Below the pieces are notes generated by a model. It did not search any database and was not told the DNA's origin. It saw only the letters and a program-made list of their open reading frames with translations. A stretch of 32,516 nucleotides of DNA from Deltaproteobacteria bacterium (lineage in GTDB: Bacteria; Myxococcota_A; UBA9160; SMWR01): the NCBI GenBank assembly GCA_024640705.1, contig JAHEEJ010000005.1:1-32516 (forward strand). The letters are read 5' to 3'. Positions 8,534 to 16,226 of this stretch are shown in pieces (positions within the stretch are counted from its first letter, which is position 1; every line of letters begins with the position of its first letter). Both the position numbers and the translations under genes were made by a program.

Positions 8534-9091
8534 ATGGCTTTCAAGGATCGAGATGATCTGATCGACGAAAACTATTTCGAATCGCCGCGGCCGGCTGGGC
8601 GCACATTCGATTCGGCACTGCTCCGAGAACCCGTGGCGGTACTTCCGGTGCGCCGAGCCTTGATCGTGTCAGCCAACACGACCGTTACCGAGTCCATGCG
8701 CCTGATGAAGAGCGAGCACTGCAGTTGCGTGGTGATCACCGACGACGGCACCCGAAACAGCAAGATCACGGGCATTTTCACCGAACGCGACGTGCTCTTC
8801 CGGGTCGTCGACCGCGGAAGAAATCCCGCGGCGCTGCCGATGGGCGAAGTGATGACGCCGGATCCGGAGACCCTGCTGGTGCGTTCGACGGTTGCCTCGG
8901 CGCTCAATATGATGTCGGTCGGGGGCTTCCGGCACATTCCCGTGGTCGACGACGAGCACCGGCCCGTTTTCGTGGTCCGCGTTCGAGACGTGGTCGAGTT
9001 CATCGTCGAGGCATTCCCGCGTGAAATCCTGAATCTCCCCGTTGGCCATCGCGATACGGTGCATCGCCAGCGAGCCCGCGAGGGTGCCTGA
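8534..9091 (+). CDS. CBS-domain pair protein
   Basis: 185 residues with two CBS motifs and no other catalytic domain. The first spans about 38-97 (VSANTTVTESMRLMKSEHCS through ITGIFTERDVLFRVV), the second about 105-165 (MTPDPETLLVRSTVASALNM through FRHIPVVDDEHRPVFVVRVRDVVEF). Such stand-alone Bateman modules bind adenine nucleotides or related ligands and usually act as cytosolic energy or ligand sensors for a partner protein. The N-terminal 35 residues (acidic, DDLIDENYFESP) are unassigned. No obvious target gene is adjacent. A strong ribosome binding site fixes the start. Confidence 0.88.
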   Translation: MAFKDRDDLIDENYFESPRPAGRTFDSALLREPVAVLPVRRALIVSANTTVTESMRLMKSEHCSCVVITDDGTRNSKITGIFTERDVLFRVVDRGRNPAALPMGEVMTPDPETLLVRSTVASALNMMSVGGFRHIPVVDDEHRPVFVVRVRDVVEFIVEAFPREILNLPVGHRDTVHRQRAREGA

Positions 9092-9140
9092 GCCGACACG
9101 CAGGTTCGAATCCGCTCTACTGCGCCGATAGCCGGCGCCC

Positions 9141-9782
9141 GTGCCGGGCTGGACTGATCCGAGCGCGGCATCGGTCGCTCCGCTGGTTGATTCGCAGCTG
9201 CAACCGATGGCCGACGTGCTGGCACGCGCGTTCTGCAGCAATCCCCTCAATCGCGCGGTGATTCGATCGGCCGATCCCGATCGCCGCTTCCGCTCCAATC
9301 GCGACAACATGCGGGCCCTGCTTCCCATCGCGCACCGGCAGGGTCAGGTTCTCGTGGCGACGGTGGGAGGGCAGGTGGCGGGCGGTCTGGTCGCGTCTCC
9401 ACCGGGCCGATTCCCGCTGCCCCCGCCGCCCATCTGGGTCCGATTGCGCCTTCTGATGCGGCAGGGGTGGTCGGTCGCCCGGCGCTGGGAGCGGGTCTTC
9501 GAGACCCTCGAAGCACTCCATCCCCCCGAGCCCCACTGGTACCTCGCAGTCCTCGGAGTGGACCGCTCGGCACAGCGCCGCGGCATCGGAGCGGCCCTGC
9601 TCGAGCGCTGGCTGAGCGAAGTCGACCGCGACCGGATACCGGCCTACCTGGAAACCGACAGCGAGGCGAACCTCCGCTTCTACGAGCGGGCGGGATTTGC
9701 GCCGGTAGGCGAAACCTCGGTTCTGGGCGTGCGCGCGTGGCGGATGAAGCGACCCCCCGCAGAGCATCGCCGCAATAACTAG
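9141..9782 (+). CDS. GNAT-family N-acetyltransferase
   Basis: 213 residues from a GTG at 9141; an internal start is possible because no strong Shine-Dalgarno is visible. Acetyl-CoA-binding motif A appears as LGVDRSAQRRGIGAALLERW, with QRRGIG at 145-150, and the following LETDSEANLRFYERAGFAPVGE is the typical strand-helix of the GNAT C-terminal half, where the Tyr commonly serves as general acid. The arrangement resembles acetyltransferases acting on small amines or peptide N termini, but the substrate cannot be read from sequence. It lies 49 nt after the CBS gene on the same strand and 34 nt before the E2-like gene, so it may belong to a loose operon. Confidence 0.86.
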   Translation: MPGWTDPSAASVAPLVDSQLQPMADVLARAFCSNPLNRAVIRSADPDRRFRSNRDNMRALLPIAHRQGQVLVATVGGQVAGGLVASPPGRFPLPPPPIWVRLRLLMRQGWSVARRWERVFETLEALHPPEPHWYLAVLGVDRSAQRRGIGAALLERWLSEVDRDRIPAYLETDSEANLRFYERAGFAPVGETSVLGVRAWRMKRPPAEHRRNN

Positions 9783-9816
9783 ACTCTCACTCTTTGAACC
9801 TGCCGCTCCACGGGAG

Positions 9817-10659
9817 ATGACGATGTTCGGCAAGCGCCCCGACGCCACCCTGGTTCGCGATCTCAGTGCGATGCGTCGCTTCATGCCCTACGTGTCGCCG
9901 AAGCGAAACGACTCGCTCTTCTACATGAACCAGGAGATCAGCGCCGACGCCGCGTACGAGTTCCTTGGACAAATCAACAAGGAGCGCCCGAGAAACCGCC
10001 CGATCACGCTGTTCCACCTCTATCTGCGCGCGATGTCGATGGCCTTGTTACTCCGCCCGGGCGTCAATCGATTCGTCAAGGCCAGCCGTCTTTGGCAACG
10101 CGATGGCGTGTGGATCACGTTCAGCGCCAAGCGAAAGCTGATCGACGGTGCTCCCATGATCACCATCAAGCGGCGCTTTCATCCCGAGCGCGAAACCCTC
10201 GCTGAGATGACCGACGCGACCTACGTGCAATTGAAGGCGGGTCGCGCGGGCAAGCAGACGACGAGCGACAGGGAGATGAAATGGATGCTCCGTCTCCCCG
10301 GCCCGCTGATCAGGGTTGCGCTCGCCATCTATCGGCTCGGGGATCACTTCGGCCTGGTGCCGCGCAAGATGATCGACGCGGATCCGCTCTACACGTCGGT
10401 GTTCGTCGCCAACCTCGGTTCGATCAATTATCCGGCGGGTTTCCACCATCTCTGGGAGTACGGGACCGCGTCCGTGTTTGGCGTGATGGGCAAGACCGAT
10501 CGCGGAGCGGACGGGGGTCGAAAATTCACCGTCGCCTGGACGTACGACGAGCGCATGGAGGATGGCCTCTACTCCTACCACACGCTCGAAATGGTTCGGC
10601 ACTGGATCGAAAATCCCGAAATGCTGGTCGATCCGGTGGAGCCACCCGAGGATCATTGA
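9817..10659 (+). CDS. E2-type 2-oxoacid dehydrogenase acyltransferase fold, catalytic His replaced
   Basis: 280 residues from the ATG at 9817 (an ATG two codons later is also possible). It matches the catalytic domain of 2-oxoacid dehydrogenase E2/chloramphenicol acetyltransferase-like proteins: ISADAAYEFLGQINKERPRNRPITLFHLYLRAMSMAL-type N-terminal helices, FVANLGSINYPAGFHHLWEYGTASVFGVMGK, and a C-terminal TYDERMEDGLYSYH block. There is no lipoyl domain or peripheral-subunit-binding domain. In true E2 enzymes the last block reads D-H-R-x-x-D-G, with His as general base. Here residues 244-250 read DERMEDG, with Glu245 in place of His. Classical acyl transfer to CoA is therefore doubtful. Its stop codon overlaps the start of the J-protein gene. 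Function is inferred only as a CAT-fold protein. Confidence 0.8.
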   Translation: MTMFGKRPDATLVRDLSAMRRFMPYVSPKRNDSLFYMNQEISADAAYEFLGQINKERPRNRPITLFHLYLRAMSMALLLRPGVNRFVKASRLWQRDGVWITFSAKRKLIDGAPMITIKRRFHPERETLAEMTDATYVQLKAGRAGKQTTSDREMKWMLRLPGPLIRVALAIYRLGDHFGLVPRKMIDADPLYTSVFVANLGSINYPAGFHHLWEYGTASVFGVMGKTDRGADGGRKFTVAWTYDERMEDGLYSYHTLEMVRHWIENPEMLVDPVEPPEDH

Positions 10660-11630
10660 TGGCAGCGCCGGAAACGAAGGATCCCTACGCGATTTTGGGC
10701 GTCGCACGCGACGCCAGCGAGGAAACCATCCGCAAGGCGTACCGCAAACTCGCGCGCGAGCTGCACCCGGATGTGAATCCCGACAACCCCGCCGCCGAGG
10801 AGCGCTTCAAGGCGGTATCGGAGGCCTATTCGGTGCTTTCCGATTCCGAGAAGCGCAAGGCGTACGACGAATTCGGGGAAGTTTCGTTTCAGCCGGGGTT
10901 CGATGTCGCGGAGGCGCGACGCGCGCGCGACGCATTCAGAGGGGGATTCGGCGGCCAGGGGGGCTTTGGCGGTGCGGGTCCGGGCGGCATGGATTTCGAG
11001 GACCTGCTCTCGAACATCTTCGGTCGTTCGGGTCCAGGCCCCAGCCGCGGGCCTCGCCAGCGTCGAGGCGCGGACCTCGAAGCGCGGGTCGACCTCGATT
11101 TTCTCGACGCGGCCCGCGGCTGCGAACAGCGCTTTCAGGTTTCGCGGCCCACCCGGGACGGAGGCAAACGGTCCGACTCCGTGACCGTTCGGATTCCGCC
11201 CGGCGTCGCGGATGGGGGGCAGATCCGCCTGCGGGGCAAGGGCGGCGAAGGGCTCGGGGGCGGACCGCCTGGCGATCTGATCGCGACGATTCGCGTCCGG
11301 CCGCACCCGCTCTTCCGGCGCGAAGACCGCGATATCCTGCTCGAAGTTCCCTTGACGATCTCAGAGGCGACCTCGGGAACCAAGATCGAGGTTCCGAGCC
11401 TCGACGGTCGCGTCACCGTCACGGTTCCACCCGGAACCGACAGCGGTGCCAAGTTGCGTTTGCGCGGCAAGGGGGTTCCACACCCAAGCGGTGGTCCCGC
11501 CGGCGACTTCTTCGTGGTCATCAAGATCTGTGTTCCAAAACATCTCGATCAGGCAACTCGCACGCAACTCGAAGATATCGCTGCCAGCAATCCGCCGAAT
11601 CTTCGTGCCAGTTTGAAGAGCGGCGCGTGA
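10659..11630 (+). CDS. DnaJ/CbpA-like J-domain co-chaperone without zinc finger
   Basis: 323 residues from the ATG at 10659, which shares one nucleotide with the stop of the preceding gene (TGATG), implying translational coupling. Domains in order: J domain at about 8-72 with the HPD motif at 36-38; a Gly/Phe-rich linker at about 88-105 (GGFGGQGGFGGAG); then the two beta-barrel client-binding domains with VRIPPGVADGGQIRLRGKGGEG and a second VTVPPGTDSGAKLRLRGKG repeat. The four CxxCxGxG zinc modules of class A DnaJ are absent, so it is class B (CbpA/Hsp40-like). It would stimulate DnaK ATPase in the cytoplasm and hold unfolded clients. No dnaK or grpE is present in the window. Confidence 0.93.
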   Translation: MAAPETKDPYAILGVARDASEETIRKAYRKLARELHPDVNPDNPAAEERFKAVSEAYSVLSDSEKRKAYDEFGEVSFQPGFDVAEARRARDAFRGGFGGQGGFGGAGPGGMDFEDLLSNIFGRSGPGPSRGPRQRRGADLEARVDLDFLDAARGCEQRFQVSRPTRDGGKRSDSVTVRIPPGVADGGQIRLRGKGGEGLGGGPPGDLIATIRVRPHPLFRREDRDILLEVPLTISEATSGTKIEVPSLDGRVTVTVPPGTDSGAKLRLRGKGVPHPSGGPAGDFFVVIKICVPKHLDQATRTQLEDIAASNPPNLRASLKSGA

Positions 11631-11783
11631 TCACCCAAGGGTCGCAGTCGTAACGGGCGATTTTTTCGCGGTTCCCTTCACCGAATTACGGCGTTCGCCA
11701 GCAAATCGCTAAAGCAATCGACCGATCGCTCCGACACGACTCCGAATCATTCAGAGTCAAATCTAAAAACATAGGAGTGTGTC

Positions 11784-12062
11784 GTGCGATACCTGCTGTT
11801 GGCAGTTTGGATTGTTCTATCTGCGGGCGCCGCGAGCGCGGATTGGAACGAAGTCATGGATGTGCTCGAACGAGCCAGCGGCGGAACGAAATACGACATC
11901 GGCGCGGATCCAGGCAGGTCCGAGTGGGTCGCGACCCGAAAAGCCCGCTCTGAAAACGAGCGCGCCAGAATGCAAAGCGCCAATCTCAAAACCGGAATCC
12001 TCGGCAATCCGATCTCGTGTCGAACGTCCAGCTCGGGCGGTTCGGTCTCACGCTGCGAGTGA
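11784..12062 (+). CDS. Small secreted protein of unknown function
   Basis: 92 residues from a GTG at 11784 with AGGAG 6 nt upstream, which supports a real gene despite the size. The first 19 residues are a signal peptide (MRYLLLAVWIVLSAGAASA, then DW). The mature part is about 73 residues, charged, with two Cys in the last 16 residues (ISCRT and SRCE) that could form a disulfide. I recognise no family. It stands alone: the J-protein gene ends 153 nt upstream, and a gene-free stretch follows. Confidence 0.55.
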   Translation: MRYLLLAVWIVLSAGAASADWNEVMDVLERASGGTKYDIGADPGRSEWVATRKARSENERARMQSANLKTGILGNPISCRTSSSGGSVSRCE

Positions 12063-12483
12063 CCCGGCGATCCGCAGACCCCAATCGCCGAGCGTCTGGA
12101 AAATCCAGCTTCCATTGAGAAAAGCTTTTCCGCCATCGGGAAATCAGCTTCCCCGGATCTCGGTTGGGAATCTCCATCAATCAACAAAAACGGGCACTTA
12201 GGGCCAGGCTGGCGGCGGCACAAAGCTTGCTGAACCAGAGTCCACTCGGTTTGGACACCGCTCCGCAACGCTTGGAGCTCGGAGACGGTGTTGACGCCGG
12301 GCTCGGCCTGCTCTTCCCAACTGGGGTCGAAGCGGGCGGGTCGACGGTGTCCGGAGGCTCGGCCAGCGATGGCTGAGCCTTCGTGCTTTCGGGACCCCCC
12401 GCGTTCTCGCGCTGGCGGGCGGGCTGGCTTGGCGAGCACCATCTTTGGGACACAACCAAATCTATGCGATCTTGTTCGCACAG
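12063..12483. other. Gene-poor interval upstream of the TetR gene
   Basis: 421 nt without a supportable gene. Short frames exist on both strands, but none has a ribosome binding site with recognisable protein character. An imperfect stem (GGAAAA at 12098-12103 against TTTTCC at 12126-12131) lies 35 nt after the small secreted gene and could contribute to termination. The 3' part should contain the TetR promoter; no clear hexamers are seen. A decayed gene is possible but not demonstrable here. Confidence 0.4.
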
Positions 12484-13149
12484 ATGCAGCCTCCCGACAC
12501 CCGGCGAACACCCACTGCCCCCACGCAGCCTCGGTCCGAAGATGGTCGGCTGCTGCGCGGCGCCCGCAGCCGCGCTCGGATTCGCGAGGCGGCCCGCGCA
12601 CTGTTTCAGGAGCGCGGTTTCGATGCGGCGACGCTGCGCGCCATCGCCGCGCGCGCGGGAATGGGGGCGAGTTCGATCTACCGGCACGTGCAGTCGAAGC
12701 ACGAACTGCTCGTGCTCGAACTCGCCGATCTACAGGAAGAGGCCTGGCTCGATTTTCGCCGCCAGGACACCCGAACCACCCCGACCCGCGAACGCATTCA
12801 GAAATTCTTCCAGAGTCAACACGAACTGCTCGCGCGGCATCCGGATCTCACGGTGATCGCGATTCGCGCCACCACCTACCCTGATTCTCGCATCGCGACC
12901 CGCGTATTGGCGCTGAACGACCGCACCATCGGCCTGCTCGCGGAAATCCTCCAGGGCGGTCGCGCGCAGGGTGATCTGGATCCCCGCATCGATGTGCTGG
13001 CTGCGGCCCGCACGCTGTTTCACGGGGCGATCGGTGCCCGGATTTCCTGGGCGAACGGGTTGTTGTCCGAGGGGGCCTGCCGCACGGCGATCGAAGGCAC
13101 GGTGGAGTTGTTGTTTCGCGGTCTCGGTCGCGCGCCTGCTTCGAGTTAG
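12484..13149 (+). CDS. TetR-family transcriptional regulator
   Basis: 221 residues from the ATG at 12484; an in-frame TTG at 12445 would add 13 residues but has no ribosome binding site. The N-terminal DNA-binding domain is typical: RIREAARALFQERGFDAATL, then the helix-turn-helix LRAIAARAGMGASSIYRHVQSKHELL at about 51-76. The C-terminal ligand and dimer domain (ALNDRTIGLLAEILQGGRAQGDLD through AIEGTVELLFRGL) has the usual TetR_C layout. TetR proteins normally repress a neighbouring or own promoter and release DNA on ligand binding. The nearest divergent gene is not obvious, since the upstream 421 nt are empty, so the target is undetermined. Confidence 0.9.
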   Translation: MQPPDTRRTPTAPTQPRSEDGRLLRGARSRARIREAARALFQERGFDAATLRAIAARAGMGASSIYRHVQSKHELLVLELADLQEEAWLDFRRQDTRTTPTRERIQKFFQSQHELLARHPDLTVIAIRATTYPDSRIATRVLALNDRTIGLLAEILQGGRAQGDLDPRIDVLAAARTLFHGAIGARISWANGLLSEGACRTAIEGTVELLFRGLGRAPASS

Positions 13150-13192
13150 CGGCAGCGATGGGCGGGGCTGCGGTGATGCGATTGGTCGTGCG

Positions 13193-13271
13193 CCTGATGA
13201 TCGGGGCTCGGGGGGTTTCCGTGCTCAGTGAACCGTTCCGCGCGGAAACCCCCCGAGCCCCGATCATCAGG
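13193..13271. repeat. 79-nt perfect palindromic repeat, copy 1
   Basis: A perfect 29-nt inverted repeat (13193-13221 and 13243-13271) around a 21-nt loop (13222-13242), located between the convergent TetR and gamma-CA genes. A second copy occurs at 22004-22082 with the same arm length, the same loop length and 20 of 21 identical loop bases. The stems differ at four positions, and each change is compensated on the other arm. The 12 nt following both copies are also shared at 11 of 12 positions (GTYGGTTGCCGG). The core reads without stops on both strands. It could act as a bidirectional terminator here, but recurrence elsewhere indicates a dispersed element. Confidence 0.9.
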
Positions 13272-13302
13272 GTTGGTTGCCGGTTCCGCGCATCGATCGA
13301 TC

Positions 13303-13887
13303 TTAGAGATCTCGATCGGCTTCGATTTCGGCGCTCTTGGCTGCGCGCCAGGCCTTGAATTCCGCCCCCGCCCAGGCGCGGTAATCCCCCCGGCGCGTGA
13401 ACTCGGCGTTGCGCTGGTAGACCCAGGCGTTCAGGCGGTTTGCGCGCGCGCAGTCGCGCTCGCCGATCTGCTTGGCGGGGATCCCGGCGATGATCGAATG
13501 TGGCGGGAACACGCTGCGCTCGGTCACGAAAGCGCCCCCCGCGACGATCGATCCCGCTCCGATTACCGCGTGATCCATGATCACGGCGCCGATTCCGACC
13601 AGGCAGTGATCGCCGATCGTGCAGCCGTGCACCGTCGCGTGGTGGGTGATCGAGCAGAATTCGCCGATGATCGTCGGGTTGTCGTAGGCGATATGGACCA
13701 TCGCGAAATCCTGCAGGTTGGTCATTCGCCCGATCTCGATTCGCTCGCACTCGGCGCGCAACACGGCGTTGTGCCAGACCGAAGCGTCCGGCCCGATGGT
13801 GACTGCCCCGTAGATCTGTGCGCTGGGCGCGATCCACGCGCTCGGATCGATTTTCTGATCCGTTTTGGATTCGCTCTCGCCGCTCAT
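13303..13887 (-). CDS. Gamma-carbonic anhydrase-family hexapeptide-repeat protein
   Basis: 194 residues from the ATG at 13887, which overlaps the stop of the upstream amidohydrolase gene (ATGA). It is a left-handed beta-helix protein: imperfect hexapeptides such as IYGAVTIGPDASVWHNAVLRAE, IEIGRMTNLQDFAMVH, CTIGDHCLVGIGAVIMDHAVIGAGSIVAGGAFV. The likely metal ligands of the gamma-CA/YrdA group are present: His65 (AMVH), His82 and His87 (THHATVH). The C-terminal helix (VYQRNAEFTRRGDYRAW) is usual for the family. Many members bind zinc but have weak or unproven carbonic anhydrase activity, so catalysis is not certain. Probable cytoplasmic trimer. Confidence 0.93.
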   Translation of the reverse strand: MSGESESKTDQKIDPSAWIAPSAQIYGAVTIGPDASVWHNAVLRAECERIEIGRMTNLQDFAMVHIAYDNPTIIGEFCSITHHATVHGCTIGDHCLVGIGAVIMDHAVIGAGSIVAGGAFVTERSVFPPHSIIAGIPAKQIGERDCARANRLNAWVYQRNAEFTRRGDYRAWAGAEFKAWRAAKSAEIEADRDL

Positions 13888-15071
13888 TGGCCGCTGGAAC
13901 TGTCGAAGCTCTGGCGGGTTCGCTCGCGCAGCCCCGGATCGCACAGGTAGTCGACGGCCGTCATCGCGAGCGCCTTGGCTCCGTCGATCGTCGCCGCGTC
14001 GCCCATTTCGCCACCGGCCCACTTTTCGAATTCCGCGTTGTGGATCGAGCAGGTGAGCGGAGCGGACGCGATCATCGGGTGAATCGACGGCACGCGATAG
14101 CTCACGTTCCCCATATCCGTGCTGCCCGCGAGCCCGGCGGGCACCTTCTCGATCGGGAAGAATACGCGCCCGAGTGTCTCCGCGTTGGCGCGGTAGCTCT
14201 CTGCGAGCGGTTCGTTGAATCGGATGTCGAGGTAATCGACCGCGTTCCAGGCCAATTCCAGCTCGGCGCCGGTCGCCGTGGCTCCCGCGCGGAAGCAGTT
14301 CTCGACCCGCGCTTTCAGCACCGCGAGCGCGTCGGCGTTGGCGGCGCGCACGTAGAAACGACCCGCCGTGTTCTCCGGGACGATGTTGGGCGCCTGCCCG
14401 CCATTGGTGATGATGCCGTGAATGCGCTCGAAGATCCCGATGTGCTGGCGCAGCGCGCCAATCGACTGGTAGGCGATCACCAATGCGTCGAGCGCGTTGA
14501 TCCCTTGTTCGGGCATTGCGGCCGCGTGGGACGCCCGGCCCCGGTAGCGAACATCGACCTCCGAGCAAGCCAGACTCGGCATCGTCACGAGGTTCGCGCC
14601 GGCGGGATGGACCATCATCGCCGCATCGACTCCGTCGAACGCGCCCTTGCGCGCCATCAACTCCTTGCCGCCGCCGCGCTCCTCGGCAGGCGTGCCGAGA
14701 ATCCGCACCTTGCCGGGCAAACGATCGGCCAGCGCGAACAGCGCGAGCCCCGCGCCGACCGCCGCGCTCGCGATGATGTTGTGCCCACACGCGTGCCCGA
14801 TTTCCGGCAGCGCGTCGTACTCGGCGAGAATGGCCACGCAGCCCGCGTCGCCGGATCCGAATTCCGCTGCGAATGCCGTCTCCAGCCCGTAGGCCCCGGT
14901 TTCGACCTCGAGCCCCGAGCGCCGGATCGACTCGCTGAGCAGGGCCACCGCTTCGCGCTCCTCGAAGGCGAGTTCGGGCTTCGCGTGGATTCCGTGCGAG
15001 AGCCGCAGCAGCTCTTCGCGGATGTCGTCGACCGCAGCGCAGACGGCTTGCTTGAGCTCGGTGGTGCCCAT
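13884..15071 (-). CDS. M20-family amidohydrolase/metallopeptidase
   Basis: 395 residues from the ATG at 15071; an ATG three codons earlier (15080) overlaps a -10-like box and is less likely. Family motifs, numbered from 15071: EYDALPEIGHACGHN at 84-98 with metal-binding Asp and His, PAEERGGGK near 128-136 with the catalytic and metal-binding Glu pair, MMVHPAG with a further His, and STDMGNVS near the C terminus. A dimerisation (lid) domain lies between (RGRASHAAAMPEQGINALDA). This is the M20D/AbgB-like group that hydrolyses N-acyl or p-aminobenzoyl-glutamate-type amides; the substrate cannot be specified. It is translationally coupled to the gamma-CA-like gene. Cytoplasmic, as no signal peptide is seen. 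Confidence 0.93.
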   Translation of the reverse strand: MGTTELKQAVCAAVDDIREELLRLSHGIHAKPELAFEEREAVALLSESIRRSGLEVETGAYGLETAFAAEFGSGDAGCVAILAEYDALPEIGHACGHNIIASAAVGAGLALFALADRLPGKVRILGTPAEERGGGKELMARKGAFDGVDAAMMVHPAGANLVTMPSLACSEVDVRYRGRASHAAAMPEQGINALDALVIAYQSIGALRQHIGIFERIHGIITNGGQAPNIVPENTAGRFYVRAANADALAVLKARVENCFRAGATATGAELELAWNAVDYLDIRFNEPLAESYRANAETLGRVFFPIEKVPAGLAGSTDMGNVSYRVPSIHPMIASAPLTCSIHNAEFEKWAGGEMGDAATIDGAKALAMTAVDYLCDPGLRERTRQSFDSSSGQ

Positions 15072-15078
15072 GCGCGCC

Positions 15079-15084
15079 ATTCTA
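15079..15084 (-). promoter_or_regulatory. -10-like hexamer for the amidohydrolase operon
   Basis: On the minus strand TAGAAT (5 of 6 matches to TATAAT) ends 7 nt before the ATG at 15071, and no Shine-Dalgarno lies between. This geometry suggests a leaderless transcript and favours 15071 over 15080 as the start codon. No firm -35 hexamer was identified. Confidence 0.4.
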
Positions 15085-15198
15085 ACCCGCTGAGGCTCGG
15101 TTGTGCTCCCCGAAGCTGCGCGAACGCGATCGACGGTTAAAATGGTCGATCGGGGGCTGGGATGGGCGGCCTGCCAGCAGCCTTGGAGGCGAAATTTC

Positions 15199-16173
15199 GT
15201 GCGCGCAATCTCAGTCGACCATTTCGTGGATCCCTCCGAACTTCGGGTGTCGGAAATTCCCGAACCCGAAGCCGGACCGGGCGCACTTCAGATCGAAGTG
15301 CGCGCCGCCGGTTGCAATTTCTTCGACATCCTGATCGTCCAGGGCAAATACCAGGTCAAGCCCGCTTTTCCGTTTACGCCGGGTGGCGAGATCGCGGGCG
15401 TGGTGAAAGCGCTCGGCGCGGGAGTCGAGGGGTTCGCGCTGGGTGATCGCGTTCTCGCCGGCACGCAGATCGGCGGTTTTGCGGAGACTGCGGTCGTTCC
15501 CGCCGCCTACGCCCACCGGATGCCCGACGGGATGTCGTTCGAGGAAGGCGCGGCGATTCCGATCATCTATCCGACCAGCTACGCGGCACTGATCTTTCGC
15601 GCGAACCTGCAAGCCGGCGAGACGCTGCTGGTTCACGCCGCCGCCGGTGGCGTCGGAAGTACAGCGGTGCAGATCGGCAAGGCGCTCGGAGCCCGCGTGA
15701 TCGCGACGGTGGGTGGGGCGGACAAGGTCGAGATCGCGCGCAAACTCGGTGCCGACGAAGTCATCGACTACCGGGTGGACGACTTCGTGGCTCGCGTGCA
15801 CGAGATTACGGGCGGCAGCGGCGCAGACGTCATCTACGATCCCGTCGGTGGTGACGTATTCGACCGATCTCTCAAATGCATCGCCTGGAACGGCCGCCTT
15901 CTGGTCGTCGGGTTCGCAAGCGGCCGCATCCCAGAGGTCAAGGCGAACCGCATCATGCTCAAGAACATTGCGGTGACGGGCATCCATTGGGGTGCTTATC
16001 TGGAGAAGGAGCCCGAACGGGTGCCGGAGACCTTCGAGGGCCTCTTCGACCTCTACCGCCAAGGCTCGATCAAGCCGCTGATCTTCAACACCTACCCGCT
16101 CGAAGATCTTCCGTCTGCGCTCGGGGAGCTCGCCTCTCGCAAGACCTACGGCAAGCTGATCATCACACCCTGA
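15199..16173 (+). CDS. Zinc-independent MDR-family NADPH:quinone oxidoreductase
   Basis: 324 residues from the GTG at 15199, chosen because GGAGG lies 9 nt upstream and the product then starts with the usual MRAISVDHF strand; longer frames add a non-homologous leader. The N-terminal GroES-like domain contains RAAGCNFFDILIVQGKY and FPFTPGGEIAGVV. The Rossmann domain has HAAAGGVGSTAVQIGKALGA, with AAGGVGS at 148-154, the NADPH-binding signature of the QOR branch. Zinc-ligand residues of alcohol dehydrogenases are missing. Members reduce quinones or alpha,beta-unsaturated carbonyls by one- or two-electron transfer in the cytoplasm. Length is typical. It stands alone, divergent from the amidohydrolase operon. 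Confidence 0.92.
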   Translation: MRAISVDHFVDPSELRVSEIPEPEAGPGALQIEVRAAGCNFFDILIVQGKYQVKPAFPFTPGGEIAGVVKALGAGVEGFALGDRVLAGTQIGGFAETAVVPAAYAHRMPDGMSFEEGAAIPIIYPTSYAALIFRANLQAGETLLVHAAAGGVGSTAVQIGKALGARVIATVGGADKVEIARKLGADEVIDYRVDDFVARVHEITGGSGADVIYDPVGGDVFDRSLKCIAWNGRLLVVGFASGRIPEVKANRIMLKNIAVTGIHWGAYLEKEPERVPETFEGLFDLYRQGSIKPLIFNTYPLEDLPSALGELASRKTYGKLIITP

Positions 16174-16211
16174 CCGCGCGCCCGTCGCCCCATGGACCGG
16201 CCTCAAAGTGA

Positions 16212-16217
16212 TATCCT
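16212..16217 (+). promoter_or_regulatory. -10-like hexamer before the repeat-protein gene
   Basis: TATCCT (4 of 6 matches) ends 9 nt before the ATG at 16227, with no Shine-Dalgarno in between. The geometry again fits a leaderless or near-leaderless mRNA. Confidence 0.3.
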
Positions 16218-16226
16218 GGGACCGGT

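Noticed and set aside
9101-9125. tRNA T-loop-like GGTTCGAATCC between the CBS and GNAT genes
   Set aside because: The flanking bases do not form a 5-bp T stem, no anticodon or D arm lies upstream (that DNA is CBS coding sequence), and no acceptor pairing is found.
11640-11690. Intrinsic terminator after the J-protein gene (run of Ts at about 11661)
   Set aside because: The T-run sits inside a GCGATTTTTTCGC symmetry and no stable GC-rich stem immediately precedes it, so it was not called.
11747-12601. 284-residue open frame on the minus strand across the gap and the small secreted gene
   Set aside because: It opposes well-supported plus-strand genes, is rich in Arg, Pro and Ala as expected from GC-rich shadow frames, and shows no recognisable motif or ribosome binding site.
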